Assembly: GCF_003234565.1 (NCBI RefSeq)
Contig: NZ_QKTU01000007.1
Location: forward strand, 1-64,000
Direction of reading: 5' to 3'
DNA length: 64,000 nt
From: Curtobacterium sp. MCBD17_013
Lineage (GTDB): Bacteria > Actinomycetota > Actinomycetes > Actinomycetales > Microbacteriaceae
The notes under the pieces: generated by a model
Told to the model about the DNA's origin: nothing
Seen by the model: only the letters and a program-made list of their open reading frames with translations
The model's database searches: none
Program-made: the position numbers and the translations under genes
Shown here: in pieces, positions 1-8,502 of the stretch
Position numbering within the stretch: the stretch's first letter is position 1
Layout of the letters: every line of letters starts with the position of its first letter

Positions 1-1
1 T

Positions 2-298
2 CGTGGAGCGCAATTCACGTCATGGTTATTCGGCAGCCGGCTCCGCGAAGCCGGGCTCCTCGGCTCAATGGGACAGGTCGCGTCCGCGTATGACAACGCG
101 CTGATGGAATCGTTCTTCGGCTCGATGCAGATCGAGCTGCTCGACCGCTGCGACTGGCCCACCCGCGCCGAGCTCGCGTCGGCGATGTTCGAGTGGATCG
201 AAGCGTTCTACAACCTCACCCGACGCCACTCCGCGCTCGCCTACTACTCACCCATCGAATTCGAAAACCTCTACACCGCCGCCGAAACCGCGGCATGA
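2..298 (+). mobile_element. IS3-family transposase OrfB, C-terminal part (cut by window edge)
   Basis: The open frame runs in from the window edge and ends at 298. It reads RGAQFTSWLF, then YDNALMESFFGSMQIELL, then a tail with YNLTRRHSALAYYSPIEFE. These are the last two catalytic blocks of the rve integrase core of IS3-group OrfB: the residues after the second Asp (DRGxQFTS) and the NAxxESFF block with the catalytic Glu. The remainder lies outside the window, so intactness cannot be judged. The GC-rich palindromic stretch at about 310-335 just after the stop is probably the right end of the element. It marks the left part of an accessory region with the IS remnants that follow. Confidence 0.85.
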
Positions 299-477
299 TC
301 AACACAAAGAGAGCGTCCGGGAAACCCGGGACAGGTCAGATGCTTTCCCCCAGTCGCAGCGCGGTCGGCAGCAGCGCCGCACTCGCGGTCGGCTCATCAA
401 AGCTTGCGAAGTATCGGTAGATTAGCCTGCGCATCGCCGCGCAGCGCAGCGTCGAGCCGAACCTGGCGCGGGAGCGG

Positions 478-870
478 GTGCCCGGCCAAATGCGAGCGGC
501 CAGCCACCTCGTGTCGGAGCGGCGCGTCTGGCGGCTCTACTCCACGCAGCGGCATTGGTCGTTGCACGCGAAGAAGCGAGGCCTGAACCGGAAGGCCGGA
601 CCGCCGGTGCATGACGACCGCGTCCAGCGAGCGTTCACCGCCCCCCCCGACATCGACAGGCTGTGGCTGACCGACATCAGCGAGCACAACACGAGCGAGG
701 GCAGGCTCTACCTCTACGCTGTGAAGGACGCCTGCTCCCGCCGGATCGTGGGCTACGCGATCAGTGACCGGATGCGGTCCTCGCTTGCCGGCGCGGCCCT
801 GCAGATGGCGGTGCATCGCCGGAACCCGGTGGGCACGGTCGTGCACCCGGATCGTGGCAGCCAGGGCGGA
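478..870 (+). pseudogene. IS3-family OrfB remnant
   Basis: A second, different IS3 OrfB fragment. The translated stretch contains SERRVWRLYSTQRHWSLHAKK, RLWLTDISEH (first catalytic Asp), a VKDACSRRIVGYAISDRM block and VVHPDRGSQ (second Asp). The catalytic Glu block is missing: at about 865 the frame runs into unrelated sequence that belongs to an IS30-type element. There is no good start; an in-frame stop lies at 418. It is therefore truncated at both ends, apparently by insertion or recombination of the IS30 element, and should not be functional. Confidence 0.8.
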
Positions 871-914
871 TTCAATTGGTCGTCGCAACACCTTGACCGT
901 GGAGGTGTTCCGAG

Positions 915-1190
915 GTGGCGAAGAAGGATTGGGTCGCGAAGACGAGCGAGGCTCCCGAGGGCGTTCGACGTCAATGGCGGTCGGATCGTGCGTTGCGGCC
1001 GCCCATGCGCTCTCCCGGGCGTCCTGAGCCCTCGCGGGCAGTGCAGCGGCAGGCCGCGGACCGTGCAGTTCCCGGGCACTGGGAAGGCAATCTGATCATC
1101 GGAACGGGCCGGTCGGCGATCGGCACGATCGTCGAGCGCAAGAGCCGGTCAACCCTGCTGGTGCATCTTCCGCGGCTTGACGGCTATAGC
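915..1190 (+). pseudogene. IS30-family transposase remnant
   Basis: Starts with [20 protein letters not shown] and, after an apparent internal deletion, continues with [22 protein letters not shown] and [15 protein letters not shown]. This matches the beginning of the IS30 DDE domain (HWEGDLIIG), but the expected Asp of EGDL is Asn here. Similarity stops near 1190 and nothing of the remaining catalytic core is present. The frame stays open to 2384 only because it runs antisense through the methyltransferase gene. A dead fragment at the left border of the defence cluster. Confidence 0.75.
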
Positions 1191-1286
1191 GAGATCCCAC
1201 CTGTCAACAGGGCGTTTGTAGCGGTTCCTGCATGCCTGACGGAGTCGGCAAGCATTGCGAAGCGCCTATTCAGAGCGCCCCGGTAC

Positions 1287-2819
1287 TCACGCAGTGCCGT
1301 GCAGGTATTGGTAGATCGACTCGGCTATATTGCGCCCGAGCGGGATGGGCACGGCATTGCCGATTTGTTTGGCAATCTCGAGCTTAGACCCGTACCACTG
1401 GAAGTCATCCGGAAACCCTTGAAGCTTGGCCGCCTCGAAGTGAGTTATCGGGCGGTCCTCGGTCGGGTGGAGGTATCGGCCCTTCTCAGGCTTGAAAAAC
1501 TCCGTCCGGATCGTCACAGCTGGCGCGCCGCTCCGGAGTCGGCCCATGACGTCGCCGGAGCCGGCGTCATGCAAGTCCCACGCCACAGTGGAGAGGTACT
1601 CGAGGACGGCCTTCCGATGTACATCGCCCTCACTGAGAACAATATGGAACATCTCCGACTTGTTGCGGCGGCCCCCCGACCTCGTGCCATCTGTGACGGG
1701 ACTGGCGGTGCGCACGGTAACTCGGCGCTCTGTGGCGGCACCGTCGACCACGACGTCGTGCGCACCAAGAACCTTCAGCGCCCCGTCGTCGTACCTGTGG
1801 TCGCCCACCTTTTGAAGGATGATGTCGCTGCCGTCATCGAAGCGGCACACATACCGACCGCGAAGGTCCTTTCGATTCCCACCTCTCGGGATCGCGCTAT
1901 AGCGCCACATCGAGATCGGCTCTGGTCGCCGGCCGATGTGAAGGTCCGTCGTCAAGAACGGGCCGACGAAGCTGCCTTCGATTCCAGGGACCTGTCGCGG
2001 GGAGGCGGCCGGCAGGTCAACTGCGAGGTTCTTGCGCGCACTCTCCTCGAACAATTGGTCTACGGTGGCCCACGCGGTCTGCTCGGCGAGCAAGCCGGGC
2101 GATCCGCCGGGACCCCTGAGCGGCAGCGCGCCGCGGGCGAGATTCCGGGAGTGCGTGGGCTTGGGGTAACGCAGCGAGTCAGAAGGCAGACCGGCGTCAG
2201 TGCGAACACCGATCACGATCGCGCGCCGACGGGCTTGCGCAGCACCGTAGTTCGCGGCGTTCAGCAGGTAGCGCTTGTCACGGTCCAGCTCGGTCTCACC
2301 GGGCTTGGAGCCGGGGTCGACAAGGCGATAGTTCGTGAGGTCCGCTCCGCCGATCCGGTTCTTCAGATCCACGAACTCCGCTGATCGGAGGAATCTGTCG
2401 ACGTTCTCGATCACGAACACCTTCGGTTGAAGAGCGACCACCACGCGGATGAACTCCTCCCAGAGCATGTTCCGCTCTGGACCCACCTTCTCGCGGTTGA
2501 GTCCGGAGAATCCTTGGCACGGCGGTCCCCCAACCACAACATCGATCTCGCCTGGCTTCCATCGTGGCTCCCAACCGACGATGGTTCGGCAGACGATCTC
2601 CGGTGCCTCATGGTCACCAAGCCGAGACGATCCGGCGCCGAAGTTCGCTGCGTAAGACGCGGCGGCCGCTGGCTCCCACTCGACCGCGCCGACGCTTCGG
2701 AACACCGGGTTCGCAACACCCTCAGGGCGGTACTGGTGGAACCCCTCGGTCAGACCGCCACATCCCGCGAAAAGATCCAGAACAGTTATGTGGGCGCGGC
2801 GGTGTCCCTCGGATGTCAC
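1287..2819 (-). CDS. DNA (cytosine-5-)-methyltransferase (DrmMII-like)
   Basis: A 510-aa C5 DNA methylase that would transfer methyl from SAM to cytosine in a specific site. Visible motifs: [15 protein letters not shown] (residues 14-27); [12 protein letters not shown] with catalytic Cys101; VI, VIENV (136-140); VIII, QARRR (195-199); a target-recognition region around 320-430; [24 protein letters not shown]. The core appears intact. The chosen start is GTG at 2819; the minus-strand -10-like TAGTAT at 2831-2826 is only 6 nt upstream, so the mRNA is probably leaderless. The gene is divergent from the vsr-like gene, and the drmB/drmA pair lies beyond that. In class 2 DISARM a 5mC methylase (DrmMII) marks self DNA; the same role is inferred here. 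Target specificity cannot be read from sequence. Confidence 0.93.
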   Translation of the reverse strand: MTSEGHRRAHITVLDLFAGCGGLTEGFHQYRPEGVANPVFRSVGAVEWEPAAAASYAANFGAGSSRLGDHEAPEIVCRTIVGWEPRWKPGEIDVVVGGPPCQGFSGLNREKVGPERNMLWEEFIRVVVALQPKVFVIENVDRFLRSAEFVDLKNRIGGADLTNYRLVDPGSKPGETELDRDKRYLLNAANYGAAQARRRAIVIGVRTDAGLPSDSLRYPKPTHSRNLARGALPLRGPGGSPGLLAEQTAWATVDQLFEESARKNLAVDLPAASPRQVPGIEGSFVGPFLTTDLHIGRRPEPISMWRYSAIPRGGNRKDLRGRYVCRFDDGSDIILQKVGDHRYDDGALKVLGAHDVVVDGAATERRVTVRTASPVTDGTRSGGRRNKSEMFHIVLSEGDVHRKAVLEYLSTVAWDLHDAGSGDVMGRLRSGAPAVTIRTEFFKPEKGRYLHPTEDRPITHFEAAKLQGFPDDFQWYGSKLEIAKQIGNAVPIPLGRNIAESIYQYLHGTA

Positions 2820-3065
2820 CTGGCAATACTAGCCGGCACCACCTGCAGCTCAGGCGCGCAAGCGTCGCCGAGCGATGCCCCAGTCAAGCCAAGGCACTTG
2901 CACCTCAAGCGATGGCAAAATGACTCAGGAAGAGTGGCAGCCATCGCGGCTGACCAGAGGTGACCTCCGACAACGCCATATGCCGGTTCGTCGAAGTTGT
3001 CGTTCTGGCAGGACCAGCGACGGCGCGCCCGCAAGAGCATCCAGCACTTGAGCTACCGTGGTTTC

Positions 3066-3494
3066 ATGCCCATCGTCGGTCCCCATCCAGGGGCATCAAG
3101 CCTGGCAGCGAGCCAGCGCATGAGCTCCGCGCGTCGGCGAGACACGAAGCCGGAAGTTGACGTTCGTCGGGTCCTGCACGCTCGCGGTCTTCGCTACCGC
3201 GTCGCGTACCCGGTGCCGGGGATGGCGAGGCGAAGCATCGACATCGCCTTCACCAAGGTGATGGTGGCGGTCTTCCTCGACGGGTGCTTCTGGCACGGAT
3301 GCCCAGAGCACGGCACACACCCGCGCGCGAACGCCGACTGGTGGGCCACCAAGCTCCGACGCAACAAGGTGCGGGATGCGGAGACGGACGACGTACTGAG
3401 CTCCGCAGGCTGGCGCGTTCTGCGGTTCTGGGAGCACGAGGACCCCCGGCTGGTGGCCGACCGCACCTGCTCAGTCGTCAAGGCACCCCGCTGA
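3066..3494 (+). CDS. vsr: Vsr-type (very short patch repair) endonuclease
   Basis: A 142-aa protein from ATG 3066; an internal ATG at 3120 (MSSARRRDTKPE) is an alternative start close to the usual Vsr beginning. Family signatures: RRRDTKPEVDVRRVLHARGLRY, SIDIAF with the likely catalytic Asp59, FLDGCFWHGCPEH with His77 and His82, and GWRVLRFWEHE. Vsr enzymes nick next to T:G mismatches arising from deamination of 5-methylcytosine and normally accompany C5 methylases, which fits the divergent methylase gene 246 bp away. Here the gene sits between methylase and drmB, convergent with drmB (21 nt between stop codons). It may protect the methylated host sites or be recruited as a nuclease of the defence system; sequence alone does not decide. 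Confidence 0.9.
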   Translation: MPIVGPHPGASSLAASQRMSSARRRDTKPEVDVRRVLHARGLRYRVAYPVPGMARRSIDIAFTKVMVAVFLDGCFWHGCPEHGTHPRANADWWATKLRRNKVRDAETDDVLSSAGWRVLRFWEHEDPRLVADRTCSVVKAPR

Positions 3495-3515
3495 CACCTG
3501 ACACTCCTGGTAAGG

Positions 3516-5327
3516 CTAGGGCACGCTGAGCGCACGGACCTCGTTGAGTACGCCCTCCAACAGCCCTGGAACGTCGCGCCCGCCGAGAACCAACTGACGG
3601 TCGAGCAATCTGTTTGCGGTCTCGCACGATGTCTCGCTCACAAGTGAGCATCCATGGCATGCCGACAAGTTGAGGCTTGAGGCACCTTGCCTGTCGCTCT
3701 CGATGCAGACCGGATCGTTCGAGCACACATCGGCATCGTCGATTGCTGCGAGAAGCAACGGAACCAGCTGATCGGGGTCACCGAGCCGAACGAGACCGCC
3801 CAGGGTGCCCTGCGCGTCGCCCGCTGCCGTGTAGATCAGCACTCCGGCCGTGCGGTCGGGACGGTAGGAGCTCGCGTAGATGCGCTCCTGAAGCGAGGCG
3901 GACGAGTACCCAGACGCGTACGCGAGTCGGCGGATCAACAGGTGAGCGATCGTGTGGAGGGCGACGAAACGGGCCTCGGGGAGGTCCAGTCGACTCGCCC
4001 ATTGCGTCTTTGACCGTCGGTCCAGCAGGATCTTGGCCCGTGCGCGAACCGCTGCACGCTGCTCCCAGTCAGCGAGGAACTCCTCGCTAAACTGGAGGAA
4101 GATCCCTTCCCCGTACATTTCGATGGCGGGAAGAGTTGGCTTGCGCTTGCCCTTGAGCGACAGATCGGCCGGAATCATGTCGGCCTCAGCGGAGTACCGG
4201 CGGTAGCCCTTGAGAGCTCTGACCTCGCGCACTCGCCGAACCTGGCCGACCGCGGTCAGCCGTTCGGCCAGCGTCGTGGGAATGCCAGGACGTTCGGATG
4301 TCAACCACGAGTCGACGACGAAGTCCCCCTCGCTATGGTCACGCCCGGGCGTTCCGAGCTTCTTGAGAAAAGCCGCCCACTCGCCATCCTTGAGATCTGC
4401 GAGGACGTCGTCCTGCGGCATGCCGCCCGCTGCCGCCAGGATCAGGACGTCGTCAACCGTGGCGCCGACCTCGTCGGCGATCCAGCCCGCGATCATCTCG
4501 GCCTTGGGCCCACCGTTGTCGTCGACCACTCGACCGAAATCAGCGTGTTCGCGGATGGCGGCAGCGAGCGCGATCGACGGCGGCTTCTCTTCGGGGATGT
4601 CCAGTGCGGAAATGCGTTCCGCTATGTAGTTGCCCGTCGCGCCGCGCTGGACGGCGACAAGTGCGTGCTCACAAGCGTCATCCTGCCGTGAGTCCTGCCA
4701 CGGTTGGGTGCCCTTGCATCGGAGGCCGTCGTGGGCGAGTGCTCCCTTGCTGACCAGGTCCGACATTGGGCGGGAACGCCTGCAGCCGCCGCATTCCACC
4801 CGAAGAGACTTCAGGCCCTCACCGTGCTTGGCCGAACGAACGAACCGTAGTTCCTTGTACGCCCGGCAGTGTCGCACGGACTCGGTGACGCCGGCGTCGC
4901 GTCCGCGGTGGGCCCACATGAACCAAGGGATGTCCTGGAGATGGCTGCCCTTTTCGCAGACGGCGACATATCTCATCGGGACGAGCATGCCGCCGCATTC
5001 ACACTTGTTGATCCACTTGCCCCGGTCTTTGCCGGTTCGCTGGGAGAGCCTGGAGCACCGCTCGCAGAATCGCCAAGCTGGAAACCGCCAATACAGCAGT
5101 CCCGCAGTGTCCTTGCCTGTGCGCCCTGAGTGGGTGGGCGCTTCTCGCAGCACGCTGGGACCGAGCCGCTCCACGAGTCGCTCGCAGTGGATCTCGGGCG
5201 AATAGCGCTCATCCCACCACGAAGTGTCGGGTGCGATCAACGATTCCCCTCGAATGTCGATGACTGCCCCGACGCCGAACGGTGACACGGTCTCCGACAG
5301 TCTCAGGTCATGTTTGATCCGTTGCAC
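3516..5327 (-). CDS. drmB: DrmB-like DUF1998 protein of a DISARM-related system
   Basis: A 603-aa protein. I chose GTG 5327 because GAGGAGGGGACCA precedes it at ideal spacing; an ORF extension to 5399 has no such site. The gene overlaps the end of drmA by 20 nt, so translation is probably coupled. Visible features: an N-terminal zinc-binding cluster (CERC, KCECGG, then a single C), a second CGGC, and a C-terminal DUF1998 region with LHTIAHLLIRRLA, SGYSSASLQERIY and GVLIYTAAGDAQGTLGGLV. After that comes a Cys-rich end, CSNDPVCIE followed by SACHGCSL and SETSCE. This combination is that of DrmB, which in DISARM forms a complex with the helicase DrmA. It is the last gene of the four-gene minus-strand operon. 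DUF1998 also occurs in Druantia DruE, but there it is fused to the helicase. Confidence 0.9.
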   Translation of the reverse strand: MQRIKHDLRLSETVSPFGVGAVIDIRGESLIAPDTSWWDERYSPEIHCERLVERLGPSVLREAPTHSGRTGKDTAGLLYWRFPAWRFCERCSRLSQRTGKDRGKWINKCECGGMLVPMRYVAVCEKGSHLQDIPWFMWAHRGRDAGVTESVRHCRAYKELRFVRSAKHGEGLKSLRVECGGCRRSRPMSDLVSKGALAHDGLRCKGTQPWQDSRQDDACEHALVAVQRGATGNYIAERISALDIPEEKPPSIALAAAIREHADFGRVVDDNGGPKAEMIAGWIADEVGATVDDVLILAAAGGMPQDDVLADLKDGEWAAFLKKLGTPGRDHSEGDFVVDSWLTSERPGIPTTLAERLTAVGQVRRVREVRALKGYRRYSAEADMIPADLSLKGKRKPTLPAIEMYGEGIFLQFSEEFLADWEQRAAVRARAKILLDRRSKTQWASRLDLPEARFVALHTIAHLLIRRLAYASGYSSASLQERIYASSYRPDRTAGVLIYTAAGDAQGTLGGLVRLGDPDQLVPLLLAAIDDADVCSNDPVCIESDRQGASSLNLSACHGCSLVSETSCETANRLLDRQLVLGGRDVPGLLEGVLNEVRALSVP

Positions 5328-8300
5328 TGGTCCCCTCCTCAAATGGCTCGCGCACCTCGACGGCAACGTTGGGTTCAACCGAGCGCATCGAGTCGGCAAC
5401 CAGCCAACCTTCGCCGGCTTGCCCGAACCGCTTGAACAAGGCGGAATCGTCCGCCGTGGCGCGGTCGTACAGCAGGCTCTCGCCCGCCTCGCGAGCAGCG
5501 CGTGCGCGGCGGTCCCACTCGTTGAGCAGCGTAGTGATTCGCTCGCGCGTGTCTGAAGTCTCGACGGAGTCCGCCCTCGCTACCCGCTCGAGGAGCCCGC
5601 TGACCAGCAGGTCAACCAAGTTCCGCTGGCCAGCATTGTCTAGATCGAGGTCCTTGGCTGCGTCATTGGAGGACAGCCCTGGTCCGAGGTGACGAATCAG
5701 CGCTACCAGCGCACCGGCGAGCGAGCGTTCGCGCGACGCCAAGGACCAGGGAGTGACGCTAGTCGGCTCGACGCTTCGGTAGAGGGCCTCGTGGTAGCCG
5801 CGGAACGTCTCGAAGTGGGAACGATCCCTCGCTCGGTTTGAACGGAACAGCGTGGTGACGACGCCGTGAACCTTTCCTCGCCCGACCCGGCTGGTCGCCT
5901 GGATGTACTCGGACGTGGTCTTGGGCTGGCCGACCATCAGCATCAGCGCGAGTCGTGGGATGTCGATGCCGACGGAGAGCATGTTCGAAGAAAGGACGAT
6001 GTCGACTGCCTGATCGGACTCGTCGGCGCTCCGACGCAGTTCGCGCAGGTCGTTCGGCAGCTCTTCTGGTCCGCGTCGGCTTGTCAGTTCCAGCACGCGC
6101 CCGGCGCGAACCGTGCGGAGTTGGTGCTCCAGGCGCTCGGCGCGAGGCTCCAGGCGGGCGTTGACGTCGTCGACCACCAGGGTCCCGGTGCGCCCCAGCT
6201 CCCGAAGGCTGTTGTGGTACATCACCGCGGTCCAGTAGGCGTCGAGGCTCGTCCCCGCACCCGGGTGTCGCCGAAGAATTTCCGGGATCTCGATCAAGGG
6301 GGCTGACGCCGAAACTGTTGCTGACATCTGCGAAAGCGCCTGGGGCATCAGCCCGAGGTACAGGCGACCCTCGCCGCTCGTGACCGGCCGGGAGAAGAAC
6401 GTCGTGTCATCGTCAAGACCGGACGGCGGGTACAGCGCGACCGGCCTGCCGTACAGCCCCTGCACCTGCTCGTCCGAGGAACGGATCGTCGCGGTCGACG
6501 CAACGATCTTCGGCGTCGAGCCGTTCGCGGCGAGCAGCATCTGGATCACAGCGTCGAACACTGCAACCGTCGTGCCGAGGGGCCCAGAGAGCAGATGGAG
6601 CTCGTCCTGGATGATCATCGACGGCTGCCGGAACGCGGTGTTCAGACCGAGCAAACGGCCAGCTTCAGGGCGAAACTGCAGACGCGCGAACTTGTCGACC
6701 GTCGCAAGCAGGATGGTGGGTGGCTCCTCATAGAGCATCTCGTCGACGACGCACACGGGGATCTCATCGGCAAACTCGCATGACGAGTTCACGCAGTGGA
6801 TGACGATGTCACGACCCATCATGCGAACGCCATAGTCGTTCGGGCGGGGAGACCGGATGCGGGGAAGAAGAGGCGTGGCGCACCAGGGGCAGCTTTCCAC
6901 CTGGAACTGGTTGGCCTCTTCAGGCCGCGCGGCCTTGTGAAGCCGCTCGAGAGCGGACTTTGCATCCTTGCGCGTCCCGGGAGTCACTTCGTTGCCGACC
7001 CACAGCCCGATCGAGAACGGTGTCATGTGGCTTGCGCGCGGGTCGCCGATCTTGTCCGCGCGACGGAGCAGCTCCATCGCACACACGAGCGAGGCAGCTC
7101 GCTGGAACTGCTGAGAGGTAAGCAGTCGCAGCGTATAACGGGTCAATACCGCAGTGCCACCACCCGCCGGGCCGTCCGAGAGTCGTCTGCGGAAGATCTC
7201 GATGGCTGCTAGCCCTAGGTACGCCTCAGTCTTTCCGCCGCCGGTTGGGAACCAGATCAGGTCGACGAGCCCTCGCTCCTTGTGTGTGTCGTCCACCGTG
7301 GACGTGAGGGCGACGAGCAGGAAGCCCAGCTGAAAGGGGCGCCAGCTTGGCTCGGGCCGAATGCCGTCGCGGGTGAAGACTGCTTGCTGCATCTGTAGGC
7401 GCATTGCAGCCATTGCGAGAGAGAAAGCTTCCCGAAGGGTGCCGTTGCACGCCTCTCCAAGCAGGTCGAGAGACTTGTTCATTCGCATCAGCGCTTCTCT
7501 TGACCGGCTGACGATTCGACCAGCAACCTCGTGGTCCGGGCCGAACGAACCAACCCGTCCTTCCTGCGCCTCGACCCACACCCCGAACTTTCGGACGAAG
7601 GCCCGCAGCGACTCGAGAACTTGATCGGCATTCTTGTCGAGCGTCGCTAGATGCTCGAGACGCAAGGCGTCCGCTTCAAGGGTTCCGTCCTTGAATCCAG
7701 TTGTCTCGACGTCAGGGACGACAAAGTGTGGGACCGGATCAAGGCGCACCTCGCTGCATACGCCGTCGGAGACGGTCCAGTCCGCAGCCATGCCGTGTCC
7801 GACGGCGTATACCTTGCGGTTCTTGAACCTCAGACGCAGTTCCGCGGACTCGTCGTCGGCGTCGAAAGCGCGCCGGGTGTCGTACTCACGGATCGTTCCA
7901 CCACCGGTCGTGGAGACGGCGAGCGCAACCTGGTACAGCATGCTGGTGGCGTCGACGCGGTCGTCGCCGGTCGATGAAGCCAGTACGCGTAGGTGAACGG
8001 TGACAAGTCGTACGTCTCCGAAGCGCCGCCAACGGCTGCCGATCTCGATTGGTACGTCACCGACGGACTGCTCATGTACCCGACGGTCAGGTGCAAGGAC
8101 CAAACCAGGGATCGTGAAGGGCGTTCGACGCCAGCTCGGCGGCCCATCGCCTTCGATGGCGGCGTATGTCGCGCCGGCGACAGTGCACGCAACCGTGTCG
8201 CTGTCGGTGATGAAAGAGATCGCCGCCGATGACGGCCTCCAGTCCTCGGCGATCGGGACCGCCGCTCCCTTCTCCTCAACCTCACCGTCGAACGCGCTCA

Positions 8301-8502
8301 TCAGATCGACGTCTACGTCGCCGCTCTCGGGCACGACGGCACCATCGTCGGACTCAGGCTCGCCGTCGCGCGGGAACAACATCCCGACGGCGTACTGTCT
8401 GTTCGGCGGGTTGTAGATCACCTCGCTGTCGCCACTGTCCGGACCGACATAGGCCGACCTCAGGTGCGAAAGCACGATCTCCTGAGCACGAGTAAGTGTC
8501 AT
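5308..8502 (-). CDS. drmA: DrmA-like SF2 helicase of a DISARM-related system
   Basis: A 1064-aa protein. The N-terminal 390 residues have no motif I can name. The helicase has Walker A PTGGGKTEAYLGL (P419-T425), a DELH box at 633-636, SATI, SSNMLSVGIDIPR (motif V-like) and QATSRVGRG (motif VI). Between motifs I and II a probable zinc finger is inserted (C538, C541, C570, C575). The context IWFPTGGGKTEAYLGL and QDELHLLSGPLG is typical of DrmA. The start ATG 8502 overlaps the stop of the NERD-helicase gene as ATGA (8499-8502), and drmB overlaps its 3' end. In DISARM, DrmA and DrmB form the core complex that loads onto invading DNA. Assignment to DrmA is firm; mechanism in this variant is inferred. 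Confidence 0.92.
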   Translation of the reverse strand: MTLTRAQEIVLSHLRSAYVGPDSGDSEVIYNPPNRQYAVGMLFPRDGEPESDDGAVVPESGDVDVDLMSAFDGEVEEKGAAVPIAEDWRPSSAAISFITDSDTVACTVAGATYAAIEGDGPPSWRRTPFTIPGLVLAPDRRVHEQSVGDVPIEIGSRWRRFGDVRLVTVHLRVLASSTGDDRVDATSMLYQVALAVSTTGGGTIREYDTRRAFDADDESAELRLRFKNRKVYAVGHGMAADWTVSDGVCSEVRLDPVPHFVVPDVETTGFKDGTLEADALRLEHLATLDKNADQVLESLRAFVRKFGVWVEAQEGRVGSFGPDHEVAGRIVSRSREALMRMNKSLDLLGEACNGTLREAFSLAMAAMRLQMQQAVFTRDGIRPEPSWRPFQLGFLLVALTSTVDDTHKERGLVDLIWFPTGGGKTEAYLGLAAIEIFRRRLSDGPAGGGTAVLTRYTLRLLTSQQFQRAASLVCAMELLRRADKIGDPRASHMTPFSIGLWVGNEVTPGTRKDAKSALERLHKAARPEEANQFQVESCPWCATPLLPRIRSPRPNDYGVRMMGRDIVIHCVNSSCEFADEIPVCVVDEMLYEEPPTILLATVDKFARLQFRPEAGRLLGLNTAFRQPSMIIQDELHLLSGPLGTTVAVFDAVIQMLLAANGSTPKIVASTATIRSSDEQVQGLYGRPVALYPPSGLDDDTTFFSRPVTSGEGRLYLGLMPQALSQMSATVSASAPLIEIPEILRRHPGAGTSLDAYWTAVMYHNSLRELGRTGTLVVDDVNARLEPRAERLEHQLRTVRAGRVLELTSRRGPEELPNDLRELRRSADESDQAVDIVLSSNMLSVGIDIPRLALMLMVGQPKTTSEYIQATSRVGRGKVHGVVTTLFRSNRARDRSHFETFRGYHEALYRSVEPTSVTPWSLASRERSLAGALVALIRHLGPGLSSNDAAKDLDLDNAGQRNLVDLLVSGLLERVARADSVETSDTRERITTLLNEWDRRARAAREAGESLLYDRATADDSALFKRFGQAGEGWLVADSMRSVEPNVAVEVREPFEEGTSATDQT

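Noticed and set aside
915-2384. 489-codon plus-strand frame covering the methyltransferase region
   Set aside because: Only its first 90 codons show IS30 similarity; the rest is antisense to a methyltransferase with all catalytic motifs.
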